Assembly (NCBI GenBank): GCA_014656015.1
Contig: BNBP01000026.1
Span: forward strand, 22,529 to 86,528
Direction: 5' to 3'
DNA from: Streptomyces griseoaurantiacus
Lineage (GTDB): Bacteria; Actinomycetota; Actinomycetes; Streptomycetales; Streptomycetaceae
DNA: 64,000 bases
Shown here: positions 57,130 through 64,000 of the stretch, piece after piece
Position numbering within the stretch: the stretch's first letter is position 1
Layout of the letters: every line of letters begins with the position of its first letter
The notes under the pieces: generated by a model
What the model was told of the DNA's origin: nothing
What the model saw: the letters and a program-made list of their open reading frames with translations, nothing else
The model's database searches: none
Made by a program: the position numbers and the translations under genes

Positions 57130-59253
57130 ATGACCGTCACGACGTCCGAGGCCTTACGGACGGAAGCATCCCGCCGCGTGCCCCCGCCCCCGGCGGGAGG
57201 ACCGGAACCGGGATCGCCGTCCGCGCCGGGCGCCACGACGACCGCCGAACGGGACGTCACGCAGGACGCCACGCAGGACGTCTCGCACGACGTCACGCGG
57301 GACGCCTCGTCGGACGTCTCGCGGGACGCGGACGCGCTCCCGGGCGCGGGGACCGCGACGGCCGACGCACGGGCGGACCTGACGCGCCTGCTCTTCGCGG
57401 GCCCCGACCCCGACCGTACCCACGGCACCTGGCGGCGACTCCTCGGCGGCCCGGCCTTCACCTACCGCCCCGGTCTCGCCCCCGCCGAGCGGGCCGCGCT
57501 CTCGTACGAGCGACTGCGCCTCCTCAACGACGTCCTGACCGCCGAGGACCCCGCCGCCCCGGCGCGGTTCGCGGCCGACCCGCACCGGCTGGCCGCGCTG
57601 CACGAGTGGATCGGCCCGGTGGACGGCGGCCTGACGACGCTGGCGAGCATCCACTACAACCTGTTCCTGGGCAGCCTCGTCGACCACGACCTCGCCCATG
57701 ACCACGACCTGTCCCCCTTCACCGCCATGCGCCGCGTCGGCACCTTCCTGTGCACGGAGCTGGAGCACGGCAACGATGTCGCCGCGATGGAGACCGTCGC
57801 CGTACTGGACCGCGAGCGCGGCGGCTTCGACCTGCACACGCCCACGCCGGGCGCGGCCAAGTTCATGCCCAACACCAGCCTGACCGGCGGTCCCAAGACG
57901 GCCGTCGTCGCCGCCCGGCTGCTCGTCGACGGCGAGGACCAGGGCATCTTCCTCTTCCTCACCCCGCTCAGCGACGAGCACGGTCATCTGCCCGGCATCA
58001 GGGTCCGCCGCCTGCCCGACCGCACCGGCACGCCCGTCGACCACTGCCTGACCTCCTTCACGCACGTACGGCTGCCGCACGAGGCGCTGCTCCAGGGCGA
58101 GCACGGGCGGCTCACTCCCGAGGGCTCGCTGACCAGCGTGCTCGGCAACCGGCGCAAGCGGTTCCTGCGCTCCATAGGCCGGGTCACGATGGGCAAGCTG
58201 TGCATGAGCGCGGGCACGCTGGGCATGGCCCGCGCGGCCCTCACCATCGCCGTCCGGCACGCCCACAGCCGCCGTATCTCCGGGCCGCGCGCGGGCGAGC
58301 GCCTGCCGGTCGCCGCCCACCGCAGCCACCACGGCCGACTGCTCGACGCCCTGGCGACGGCGTACGCGATGACGTTCCTGCACCGCGAGGTGGTGGACCG
58401 TTTCGCCGGCCTGGGCGACGGTGAGGGCGACCGGACCGACTGGGCCGCCGGGGCCGCCGGTGCAGGGCGGGAGGACCGGGCCGACGGGACGGGCCGAGGG
58501 GACCGGGAGGACCGGGAGGACCGGGAGGAGATCGAGCGACTCGCTGCGGTCGCGAAGGGCTGGATCACCTGGCAGGCCCGGGACATCGCCATCGAGTGCC
58601 GCGAACGCTGCGGCGCCCAGGGCCTGTTCCCGGCCAACGGCATCTCCGACCTGCCGGCCAACATCGAGGGCGGCATCACGGCCGAGGGCGACAACCTGGT
58701 GATCTGGGTCAAGGCCGCCTCGGAGATGGTCTTCGGCCACACCGTCCCGCTCCCGCCCGCCCGCACCGCCCCCGGCGACGTGGACGACCCGGCCTTCCTG
58801 CGCGACCTGCTGACGCACGCCGAGTCGCTCTGGCAGAAACGTGCCCGCACCGCCCTGCGCGAGGGTCCCTCGGGCGACCCGACGGGCCGCTGGAACGCCA
58901 CGTCGACCCCGGCGCTGGAGATGGTCGAGGCCCACGCCTGCCGTACGGCCGCCGACGCCTTCCTCACCGCCGCCGACCGGGCAACGGACCCCACGGCCCG
59001 CGCCCTCCTGCGCGCCCTGTGCCGCGTCTTCCTGCTGCGCCGCCTGCGCGAGCACACCGGCGACCTGCTGGCCGAGGGCCTCCTCACCCCCGACCAGGTA
59101 CGGGCCCTGCCCCGCGCCCTCGACACGGCCACCGCCGAGGCGGCCCCCCACCTGCCCACCCTCGCCGAGGCCTTCGACCTGCCCCCGGACCTGCTGGCCA
59201 CGATCCCGCTCGCGAGCGGCGCCGGCATCACCCGCACCCTGGAGCAGCCGTAG
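57130..59253 (+). CDS. Acyl-CoA oxidase (Aco-like), proposed hormone biosynthesis enzyme
   Basis: The 707-residue flavoenzyme oxidises acyl-CoA thioesters to enoyl-CoA with O2. After an N-terminal head of about 75 residues with acidic DVTQD/DVSRD repeats, the acyl-CoA oxidase fold follows: LEHGNDVAAMETVAVLDRE, TPGAAKFMPNTSLTGGPKTAVVAA (FAD-binding), SRRISGPR and a C-terminal NGISDLPANIEGGITAEGDN with the catalytic Glu. A linker with GDREDREDREE repeats interrupts near residue 455. In the avenolide and tylosin systems the acyl-CoA oxidase acts with a P450 to make the signal molecule. ATG at 57130 opens after a GGGG site. Confidence 0.9.
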   Translation: MTVTTSEALRTEASRRVPPPPAGGPEPGSPSAPGATTTAERDVTQDATQDVSHDVTRDASSDVSRDADALPGAGTATADARADLTRLLFAGPDPDRTHGTWRRLLGGPAFTYRPGLAPAERAALSYERLRLLNDVLTAEDPAAPARFAADPHRLAALHEWIGPVDGGLTTLASIHYNLFLGSLVDHDLAHDHDLSPFTAMRRVGTFLCTELEHGNDVAAMETVAVLDRERGGFDLHTPTPGAAKFMPNTSLTGGPKTAVVAARLLVDGEDQGIFLFLTPLSDEHGHLPGIRVRRLPDRTGTPVDHCLTSFTHVRLPHEALLQGEHGRLTPEGSLTSVLGNRRKRFLRSIGRVTMGKLCMSAGTLGMARAALTIAVRHAHSRRISGPRAGERLPVAAHRSHHGRLLDALATAYAMTFLHREVVDRFAGLGDGEGDRTDWAAGAAGAGREDRADGTGRGDREDREDREEIERLAAVAKGWITWQARDIAIECRERCGAQGLFPANGISDLPANIEGGITAEGDNLVIWVKAASEMVFGHTVPLPPARTAPGDVDDPAFLRDLLTHAESLWQKRARTALREGPSGDPTGRWNATSTPALEMVEAHACRTAADAFLTAADRATDPTARALLRALCRVFLLRRLREHTGDLLAEGLLTPDQVRALPRALDTATAEAAPHLPTLAEAFDLPPDLLATIPLASGAGITRTLEQP

Positions 59254-59285
59254 CCACCGGCGTGCCACCGCGCCCCTGACCCCCG

Positions 59286-59334
59286 CCCCCGCCCGATGCC
59301 CGGTCCGCGCCGCGAGCCGGGCATCGGGCGGGGG
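59286..59334 (+). terminator. Terminator after the acyl-CoA oxidase gene
   Basis: CCCCCGCCCGATGCCCGG pairs perfectly with CCGGGCATCGGGCGGGGG over 18 bases around a 13-base loop, 33 bases after the stop. Confidence 0.85.
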
Positions 59335-59363
59335 AACGGGGTGGGCGCGAGGCGAGCGGAGCG

Positions 59364-59867
59364 GTGACAGCGGTGTCGGAGGCGGCGGCGAGCCTCGACC
59401 TGGCCGGAAGGGCCGAAGCAGCCGGAGCGGCCGAAGGCACCACCGGAACGACCGCAGGGGCCGGGCTGGTCGGCCGGGGCCGCGAGGAGCTCGGCGCCCG
59501 CACGTGGCAGGGCCGGGCGGCGGCGGAACTCCGCGCCACCGGCACGCCACGCATGGGCCGGGGCAGGGCCCGCACCGCCCTCACCCTCCAGGAGTCCGAG
59601 GTCGCGAGGCCGGCCGCCCCGGGACCGTCCCACCCGCAGATCGTCTCGCGCCTGTTCCTCTCCCCGCGCACCGTGTCCTCGCACCTGTACGGCGTCTTCC
59701 GCACGCTGGGGATCACCTTCCGCGCGGAACTCCGCGACGCCCTCGAGACCCTGGAGACCCGCGAGACCCGCGAGACCATCGCGGCCGGGGACGCCCTCGA
59801 GGCCGGGGACACCCTCGCCTCCCCTCAGCCGCCGGAAGAGCCGCCGTCCGCGCCGCCGAAGCAGTGA
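59364..59867 (+). pseudogene. Remnant of a LuxR-family regulator (C-terminal HTH)
   Basis: The 167-codon frame (GTG at 59364) contains a decayed copy of the LuxR output domain: LTLQESEVARPAAPGPSHPQ and RLFLSPRTVSSHLYGVFRTL resemble the usual LTPQEREVARLAAEGLSNKQ and RLFLSPRTVSSHLYRVFPKL, with several key positions changed. The rest, before and after, is Ala/Glu-rich filler with ETRETRET repeats. A normal large LuxR (LAL) protein would be over 800 residues, so only the end survives. It may be a real short HTH protein, but a broken gene is more likely. Confidence 0.65.
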
Positions 59868-59916
59868 GCGACCCGACGCGGGAACCCGCTGCGCACAACC
59901 CGGTGTAAGCAACCCG

Positions 59917-59934
59917 CCGACAGTTGTCAGTCGG
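59917..59934. promoter_or_regulatory. Inverted repeat upstream of the monooxygenase gene
   Basis: CCGAC-AGTTGTCA-GTCGG forms an 18-base inverted repeat with inner GACA/TGTC symmetry, in the less GC-rich leader 209 bases before the next start. It may be an operator for the following three genes. Confidence 0.45.
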
Positions 59935-60142
59935 TTGACGGAGGCTGCCGGCACGTCCGCCGGGCCATCGTGGAGACAACACGGACGCGGCAGGGCGACC
60001 GTCGACGCCGACCCGGTCGACGCGGCTCTCCTCACCGTCCTCCACCCCGAGCGGCCACCGGGCCGTCCCCCCGGCTCCGCACACACGCGGACACCCGGCG
60101 ACCCGGCCTCCGGCCACTCCGACCCGAAAGACAGGTATCACC

Positions 60143-60466
60143 ATGACCGCCACCGCCCAGGGCTACGTCACCGTCATCTGGGACGCCAAGGCGAGGCCCG
60201 GCCGCGAGGCCGACCTCAAGGCGTTCATCACCGCCGCCGTCACGCCCTCCCGCAACGACCCCGGGAACATCGACTACGAGGCCCACGAAGTCGAGGGCCG
60301 CCCCGGCGAGTTCGTCATCTACGAGCGCTGGGAGACCCGCGCCCACCTCGACTCCCACCTCGCCGCCCCCCGGATGCGGGAGCTCGTCCCGCAGATGCTG
60401 GAACTGATCGACGGCTCCATCGAGGACGGCATCCGCCTGCTGCGCCCCTTCCGCCCCGCCAACTAG
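60143..60466 (+). CDS. Antibiotic biosynthesis monooxygenase-type protein (ABM domain)
   Basis: The 107-residue protein folds as a dimeric alpha-beta barrel. GYVTVIWDAKARPGREADLKA, NPGNIDYEAHE-like strand DPGNIDYEAHEVEGRPGEF, FVIYERWETRAHLDSHLA and the LPQMLELIDG helix are the ABM/quinol monooxygenase pattern, with no cofactor site. It oxidises or protects quinones in relatives such as YgiN. It leads a cluster with an SDR and a methyltransferase on the same strand, with gaps of 48 and 77 bases. Confidence 0.92.
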   Translation: MTATAQGYVTVIWDAKARPGREADLKAFITAAVTPSRNDPGNIDYEAHEVEGRPGEFVIYERWETRAHLDSHLAAPRMRELVPQMLELIDGSIEDGIRLLRPFRPAN

Positions 60467-60514
60467 TCCCCCTCTGGCGCCTGTTGCCGCAGCACCCCCT
60501 CATCGGAGCACCCC

Positions 60515-61234
60515 ATGACCACGCCCATGCCCACGACAACCACCACGACACTCGTCACCGGAGCCAACAGGGGGCTCGGCCACGAAATCGCCCGCCGGCT
60601 CGTCGAAGCGGGCCAACGGGTCTGGATCGGCGCCCGGGACGCCGGCCGCGGCCGTGAGGCGGCGGACCGGCTCGGCGCGGGCTTCGTCCCGTTGGACGTG
60701 ACCGACGACGCCTCGGTCGAGGCGGCCGTCGACACGCTTCGCGCCGAAGTCGGCCACCTGGACGTGCTGATCAACAACGCGGGCATCCTCGGCGAGGTGA
60801 CCGCCCCCGCCGACATGACGGCGGACCTGATACGCCACGTCTACGAGACCAACGTCTTCGGACTCGTCCGCGTCACCCACGCCTTCCTGCCCCTGCTGCG
60901 CGCGTCGGCCGCCACCCCGTCCGTCGTCAACGTCACCAGCGGGGTCGGCTCGTTCGCGCTCGTCCACGACCCCGAGCGCGTCGAGTCCCGCTACCCGCTC
61001 GCCGCCTACGGCTCCTCGAAGAGCGCGGTCACCATGCTGACCGTGCAGTACGCCCGGACGATCCCCGAGGTCCGCTTCAACGCGGTCGACCCCGGCCAGA
61101 CGGCGACGGAGTTCACCGGCCGCGTCGGCCACACCGTCGAGGAGGGCGCGGAGGCGGCGGTCCGCCTCGCCACCCTGGGCCCCGGCACCCCCACCGGCAC
61201 ACTGACCGACCGCGAGGGCCCACTGCCCTGGTGA
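60515..61234 (+). CDS. Short-chain dehydrogenase (carbonyl reductase type)
   Basis: The 239-residue SDR has the cofactor site TLVTGANRGLGHEIA (Gly-rich loop with Arg pointing to NADPH), INNAGILGE, and catalytic VTSGVGS with Tyr and Lys in YGSSKSA. It resembles carbonyl-reductase-like SDRs that act on quinones or ketones. ATG at 60515 follows GGAGC; it lies between the ABM gene and the methyltransferase gene and is probably co-transcribed. Confidence 0.93.
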   Translation: MTTPMPTTTTTTLVTGANRGLGHEIARRLVEAGQRVWIGARDAGRGREAADRLGAGFVPLDVTDDASVEAAVDTLRAEVGHLDVLINNAGILGEVTAPADMTADLIRHVYETNVFGLVRVTHAFLPLLRASAATPSVVNVTSGVGSFALVHDPERVESRYPLAAYGSSKSAVTMLTVQYARTIPEVRFNAVDPGQTATEFTGRVGHTVEEGAEAAVRLATLGPGTPTGTLTDREGPLPW

Positions 61235-61311
61235 CCCCCGGCCGCCGGGCACAATCGACGCCACGACTTCCCTGGACAACGCAAGACGTCCACGGCCAAG
61301 GAAACGAGCCC

Positions 61312-62379
61312 ATGAGCGACAACGAACCGATACCGGTCTCCCCGGACTCCCCGGACCCGCAGAGCCTCGAGGCCCTGCAGGCGGCGCTGGGCGCCCGCGC
61401 CCGCCTGCGGCAGTGGGCGGAGAGCGCCCACCTGCTCGACCTGCTGCGCGCGGCCTCCGCCGAGGGATGGCTGGAGGCACTGGCCCGCCCCGTCACCGTC
61501 GAGGACCTCGCCGCCCTCGGCGGCGTCCCGGCCGAGCGCGCCCGCCGGACGGTCGAGGTCCTCCTCGCCGCCGACGTGATCCGCGAGGCCGGGACCACTC
61601 CCCCCGCCTACACCCTGACCGGTGACTTCGCCGCCCTCCAGGCGGGCGCCTCCGGACTGGGCACGGACATCGCCCTCGACGCCGTCGCCGCCTCCCGCGA
61701 CCGCGTCCGCACCGCGCTCTCGACGAGCGGCACGCCGTACGACTGGCGGGAGGACGCGCTGGTCGTCGCCCGCGACTGGGGCATGCTCCCCACGGACGCC
61801 TCACGCGCCCTGTTCGGCATGGCCTACGCCGAACTGCCGGACTACCACGAACGGTTGACCGCGGGTGGTCCCCTCCTGGACGTGGGCAGCGGCATCGGCG
61901 GCGCCCTGCTCAGCACCCTGACGGCATACCCGGCCCTCCACGCCGTCGCCGTCGAACGCGCCGCCGACGTCGCCGAGGAACTGCGCGACCGCGCGGAAGC
62001 CGCCGACGTGGCCTCCCGCCTGGACATACGCCGCACCGACGCCCGGCACCTCGACGACGAGGCCGCCTACACCGTCTGCTACTGGGCCCAGGCCTTCTTC
62101 CCCCACGACGCCCGCGCGGACACCCTCGCCGCCATCCGGCGCGCCCTCACCCCCGACGGCCTCCTCCTCGCCCAGGAACTGGCCCCGCCCCCGGACGACT
62201 CCCCCTCCGCCCGCCTGAGCTCCGCCCTGGACGCCCTCGTCGCCGACGGCCGCGGCATCCCTCCGGTCGTGCGCGCGGAATCCCTGGCCGAGGAATTCCG
62301 GACCGCCGGCTTCACCGACGTCAAGGTGATCCCCACCCCCGTGGGCCGCCTGGTCCTCGCCCGCCGCGACACCCACTGA
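61312..62379 (+). CDS. SAM-dependent methyltransferase (O-methyltransferase-like)
   Basis: The 355-residue protein has an N-terminal helical dimerisation/HTH-like part (LRQWAESAHLLDLLRAAS, PAERARRTVEVLLAADVI), then the SAM fold LDVGSGIGGALLS (motif I), IRRTDARHLDD (motif II region) and LTPDGLLLAQEL (post II). No catalytic His for O-methylation is certain. It lies last in the ABM-SDR-methyltransferase trio and may decorate an aromatic or quinone product. Confidence 0.88.
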   Translation: MSDNEPIPVSPDSPDPQSLEALQAALGARARLRQWAESAHLLDLLRAASAEGWLEALARPVTVEDLAALGGVPAERARRTVEVLLAADVIREAGTTPPAYTLTGDFAALQAGASGLGTDIALDAVAASRDRVRTALSTSGTPYDWREDALVVARDWGMLPTDASRALFGMAYAELPDYHERLTAGGPLLDVGSGIGGALLSTLTAYPALHAVAVERAADVAEELRDRAEAADVASRLDIRRTDARHLDDEAAYTVCYWAQAFFPHDARADTLAAIRRALTPDGLLLAQELAPPPDDSPSARLSSALDALVADGRGIPPVVRAESLAEEFRTAGFTDVKVIPTPVGRLVLARRDTH

Positions 62380-62538
62380 CCCCCACCCCTCGCCACAGCC
62401 CACCGGCCACGATGTCCCCCACACACACCGCAGCCCACCCGCTACACTGGCGGCGGCGAGCCCACCCTCACCGGTGACCCGCCGCCCCGTCCACGGACAT
62501 GTCGCCCCCACCGCGCACACGCCCACCGACGGAACCCC

Positions 62539-62611
62539 GCCTTCGTAGCTCAGGGGATAGAGCACCGCTCTCCTAAAGCGGGTGTCGCAGGTTCGAATCC
62601 TGCCGGGGGCA
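62539..62611 (+). tRNA. tRNA-Arg (anticodon CCT)
   Basis: The 73-base cloverleaf has acceptor GCCTTCG/CGGGGGC (with G-U pairs), D-arm GCTCAGGGGATAGAGC, anticodon stem CCGCT/AGCGG with loop containing CCT, and T-arm CAGGTTCGAATCCTG. CCA is not encoded. This kind of gene is a frequent attachment site for actinomycete integrative elements. Confidence 0.92.
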
Positions 62612-62618
62612 CAGCCAG

Positions 62619-62659
62619 AAGGGCCAGCTCAGGAGGGGTTTCCTCCCAGGCTGGCCCTT
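62619..62659. terminator. Terminator after tRNA-Arg
   Basis: AAGGGCCAGC pairs with GCTGGCCCTT with an inner GGAGG/CCTCC arm, starting eight bases after the tRNA. It also faces the end of the convergent small gene. Confidence 0.85.
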
Positions 62660-62768
62660 CGTCGTGTTCGCGGCCGTGCCACACCACTTGCCCACTCGAC
62701 TAGAGGAGTAGGCATGTCGGTGTACGAGTCGAAGGAGCGTCCCCCTCGCGCACCACCGCTTCGACTCA

Positions 62769-63065
62769 CTACCGGAACCGCGCCTTGCCCTCGAAGATCC
62801 GGATCACGCCGTACGTGACGGTGGTTCCGTCCTCGTCCGAGACCAGGACAAAGCCGGCCTCGCGGATCCGGTCGTCTGCCGCCATCGCCCCCTGCCTGTC
62901 CTTTCGCATCCAGGCTTGGCGGGAGGCGTCGAAGAGTGGACGTACCGCCGGCCATTCGGGCCCGGGTCGGAAGTCGCAGTCGGTCCAGAACATGTCGATG
63001 GCTTCCAGACGCAGGGTCCCGACGAGCCGATCCCCGCGCATGAGTTTCCAGCTTTCCTCGGCCAT
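62769..63065 (-). CDS. Hypothetical protein of a putative integrated element
   Basis: The 98-residue product MAEESWKLMRGDRLVGTLRL is followed by EAIDMFWTDCDFRPGPEWPAV, FDASRQAWMRKDRQGAMAA and EAGFVLVSDEDGTTVTYGVI. It is mixed alpha-beta with many charged residues and no membrane segment. It is 13 bases downstream of the GntR gene on the same strand and clearly in its operon. Such small genes next to KorSA-like regulators are common in conjugative elements, but I recognise no family. Confidence 0.75.
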   Translation of the reverse strand: MAEESWKLMRGDRLVGTLRLEAIDMFWTDCDFRPGPEWPAVRPLFDASRQAWMRKDRQGAMAADDRIREAGFVLVSDEDGTTVTYGVIRIFEGKARFR

Positions 63066-63078
63066 GGTTCCTCCGCCT

Positions 63079-63867
63079 TCAGTTGGCCGGGAGCTGGTAC
63101 GACAGGACGTAGGCGTCTGCGGCCATGACCGTGTCGCAGACCTCCACGGCCCGCTTCTCCGTGTCGTACGCGGTCCGGATGAGGTGGATGACCGGCACAC
63201 CGGATGCCAGCCGCAGCGTGCGCACCTCGTCCGGGGTGGGCATCCGGGCGCGAATCTCCTCCTCGAAGTGGTCGAGGTGGTGACCCAGTTCCTCGAGGCG
63301 GGCGTAGATGCCGCCGGGCCCGGGGTTGGGTTCCGCGATCGGGGTGCCACGGGCGATGTCGAGCGGCAGGTAGGAGGTGGCGAACTCCACCGGGCGCCCG
63401 TCGAGGAGGTAGCGGCGCCGCCGGGCGAGGACGCGCCGCACGGAGCCGAGCCGGGCGGAGACGTCGGGGCCGGCCTTCTCCTCCTTCACCTCCAGGCTGT
63501 CCACGGTGGGGTGACTGCCTGCGGCGTCGGCCTCCACGATGAACGCGGACTTCCCCTGTTCCCTGTGCCGGCGGGCGAAGCGGTCCGAGGCGAGCCGTCG
63601 CACGGGCGGCCGGGGCCGCACGAACACGCCCTTTCCGTGCTCGGCGTGCACGAGCCCTTCCCCCTGGAGGATGGAGAAGGAGTTGCGGACCGTCATCCGG
63701 GACACCCCGTAGTGATCGACGAGTTCCGCTTCCGAGGGGAGCTTCTCGCCCTCCCGGAACCGCCCGCGGTCGATGGCCTCGCGCAACTGGTCGGCAATCT
63801 GCCGAAAGACCGCACGGTCACTCGTGGGATCGAGCGCACCGAGGAAGCCGGAAGGGAGAGGGGACAC
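63079..63867 (-). CDS. GntR-family regulator (KorSA-like)
   Basis: The 262-residue protein starts with GTG and an ideal AAAGGAG site. The GntR winged helix is VFRQIADQLREAIDRGRFRE, LPSEAELVDHYGVSRMTVRN and GLVHAEHGKGVFV; the rest is a UTRA ligand domain (VRRVLARRRRYLLDGRPVEF, MAADAYVLSYQLPAN). It resembles KorSA of the pSAM2-type elements, which shuts off transfer genes. The stop of the gene upstream overlaps its ribosome site, so they are co-transcribed. Confidence 0.9.
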   Translation of the reverse strand: MSPLPSGFLGALDPTSDRAVFRQIADQLREAIDRGRFREGEKLPSEAELVDHYGVSRMTVRNSFSILQGEGLVHAEHGKGVFVRPRPPVRRLASDRFARRHREQGKSAFIVEADAAGSHPTVDSLEVKEEKAGPDVSARLGSVRRVLARRRRYLLDGRPVEFATSYLPLDIARGTPIAEPNPGPGGIYARLEELGHHLDHFEEEIRARMPTPDEVRTLRLASGVPVIHLIRTAYDTEKRAVEVCDTVMAADAYVLSYQLPAN

Positions 63868-63877
63868 AGTTACTCCT

Positions 63878-64000
63878 TTAGCCTCGGCCTTTCATGACGG
63901 CCCACCGACGGAGTTGGCGGGCCGTTTCGCGTTTTGTGTCTGCTGATGGCAGGCCGAGTGCCCGTCTGTCGCGTCGGGTGTGCGCCGGGTTCCACGGGTC
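63878..64000 (-). CDS. Partial gene entering from the right edge
   Basis: The last 40 codons of a gene are visible, reading DPWNPAHTRRDRRALGLPSA then ADTKRETARQLRRWAVMKGRG and a TAA stop that overlaps the ribosome site of the GntR gene (TAAAGGAG). The end is rich in Arg and Thr. I do not recognise the family. A basic C-terminus of this kind would suit a replication or transfer protein of an integrated element, but that is a guess. Confidence 0.7.
   Translation of the reverse strand, partial: DPWNPAHTRRDRRALGLPSADTKRETARQLRRWAVMKGRG

Noticed and set aside
59713..60153. Minus-strand frame over the leader of the monooxygenase gene
   Set aside because: No motif or ribosome site, and it overlaps the LuxR remnant and the inverted repeat.
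62582..62818. Open frame of 78 codons across the tRNA-Arg end
   Set aside because: It overlaps the tRNA 3' half and the terminator hairpin, so it cannot be a real gene.
1..64000. CRISPR array
   Set aside because: No regularly spaced direct repeats with unique spacers were seen; the repeats found are simple tandem or coding repeats.

Overview
The window is high-GC actinobacterial DNA, almost certainly from a Streptomyces chromosome. Third codon positions are strongly G/C, starts are often GTG and occasionally TTG or CTG, and the window carries an SsgA-like sporulation protein, HrdD and gamma-butyrolactone-receptor-type regulators. From memory, the gene order from about 0.4 to 45 kb follows the well-known Streptomyces block that ends at the sigma factor gene hrdD, so most of the left two thirds is conserved core. 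From about 46 kb to the right edge the content becomes accessory.

Left part (0-18.5 kb). A cut-off IS5-type insertion sequence abuts the stop codon of an ECF metal importer operon (cbiM-cbiQ-cbiO order), which has a candidate nickel (Nur) operator in front. Then come an SsgA-like protein, an MMPL exporter with a TetR regulator, a second-type tricorn protease, and a translationally coupled Baeyer-Villiger monooxygenase / alpha-beta hydrolase / short-chain dehydrogenase operon divergent from a MerR regulator. Exonuclease III, a membrane protein with a HEPN-like end, an acetyltransferase and a probable toxin-antitoxin pair follow.

Middle (18.6-45.4 kb). After tRNA-Ala lies the galU-glp-moaC-mog-rimJ-glpR block. 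In Corynebacterium, Glp (a MoeA paralogue) and its membrane receptor GlpR act in cell division. Then follow 5-formyltetrahydrofolate cyclo-ligase, a secreted penicillin-acylase-like amidase, a K+/H+ antiporter, an MFS exporter, an FmdB zinc ribbon, MTA phosphorylase, an SAF/CpaB-like protein, MscL, a P1 (S58) peptidase, an L,D-transpeptidase lipoprotein, the fruR-fruK-fruA fructose PTS operon, a WYL regulator and hrdD with a visible SigR-type promoter.

Right part (45.7-64 kb). A LigB dioxygenase/MarR pair, a DHA2 drug exporter with its TetR regulator (two matching operators), a secreted M6 protease and a tandem IclR fusion lead into the most interesting block, 53.8-59.3 kb. This holds two gamma-butyrolactone-receptor-like TetR proteins, a P450 and a divergent acyl-CoA oxidase, with autoregulatory-element-like palindromes in the control regions. 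The gene set matches the avenolide system of S. avermitilis (aco, cyp17, avaR) and the orf16*/orf18* genes of the tylosin cluster, so it is probably a butenolide-type hormone synthesis and sensing cassette. A LuxR remnant and a monooxygenase/SDR/methyltransferase trio follow. At the right edge, tRNA-Arg(CCU) is followed by a terminator, a small unknown gene, a KorSA-like GntR regulator and the end of another gene, which looks like the edge of an integrated element.
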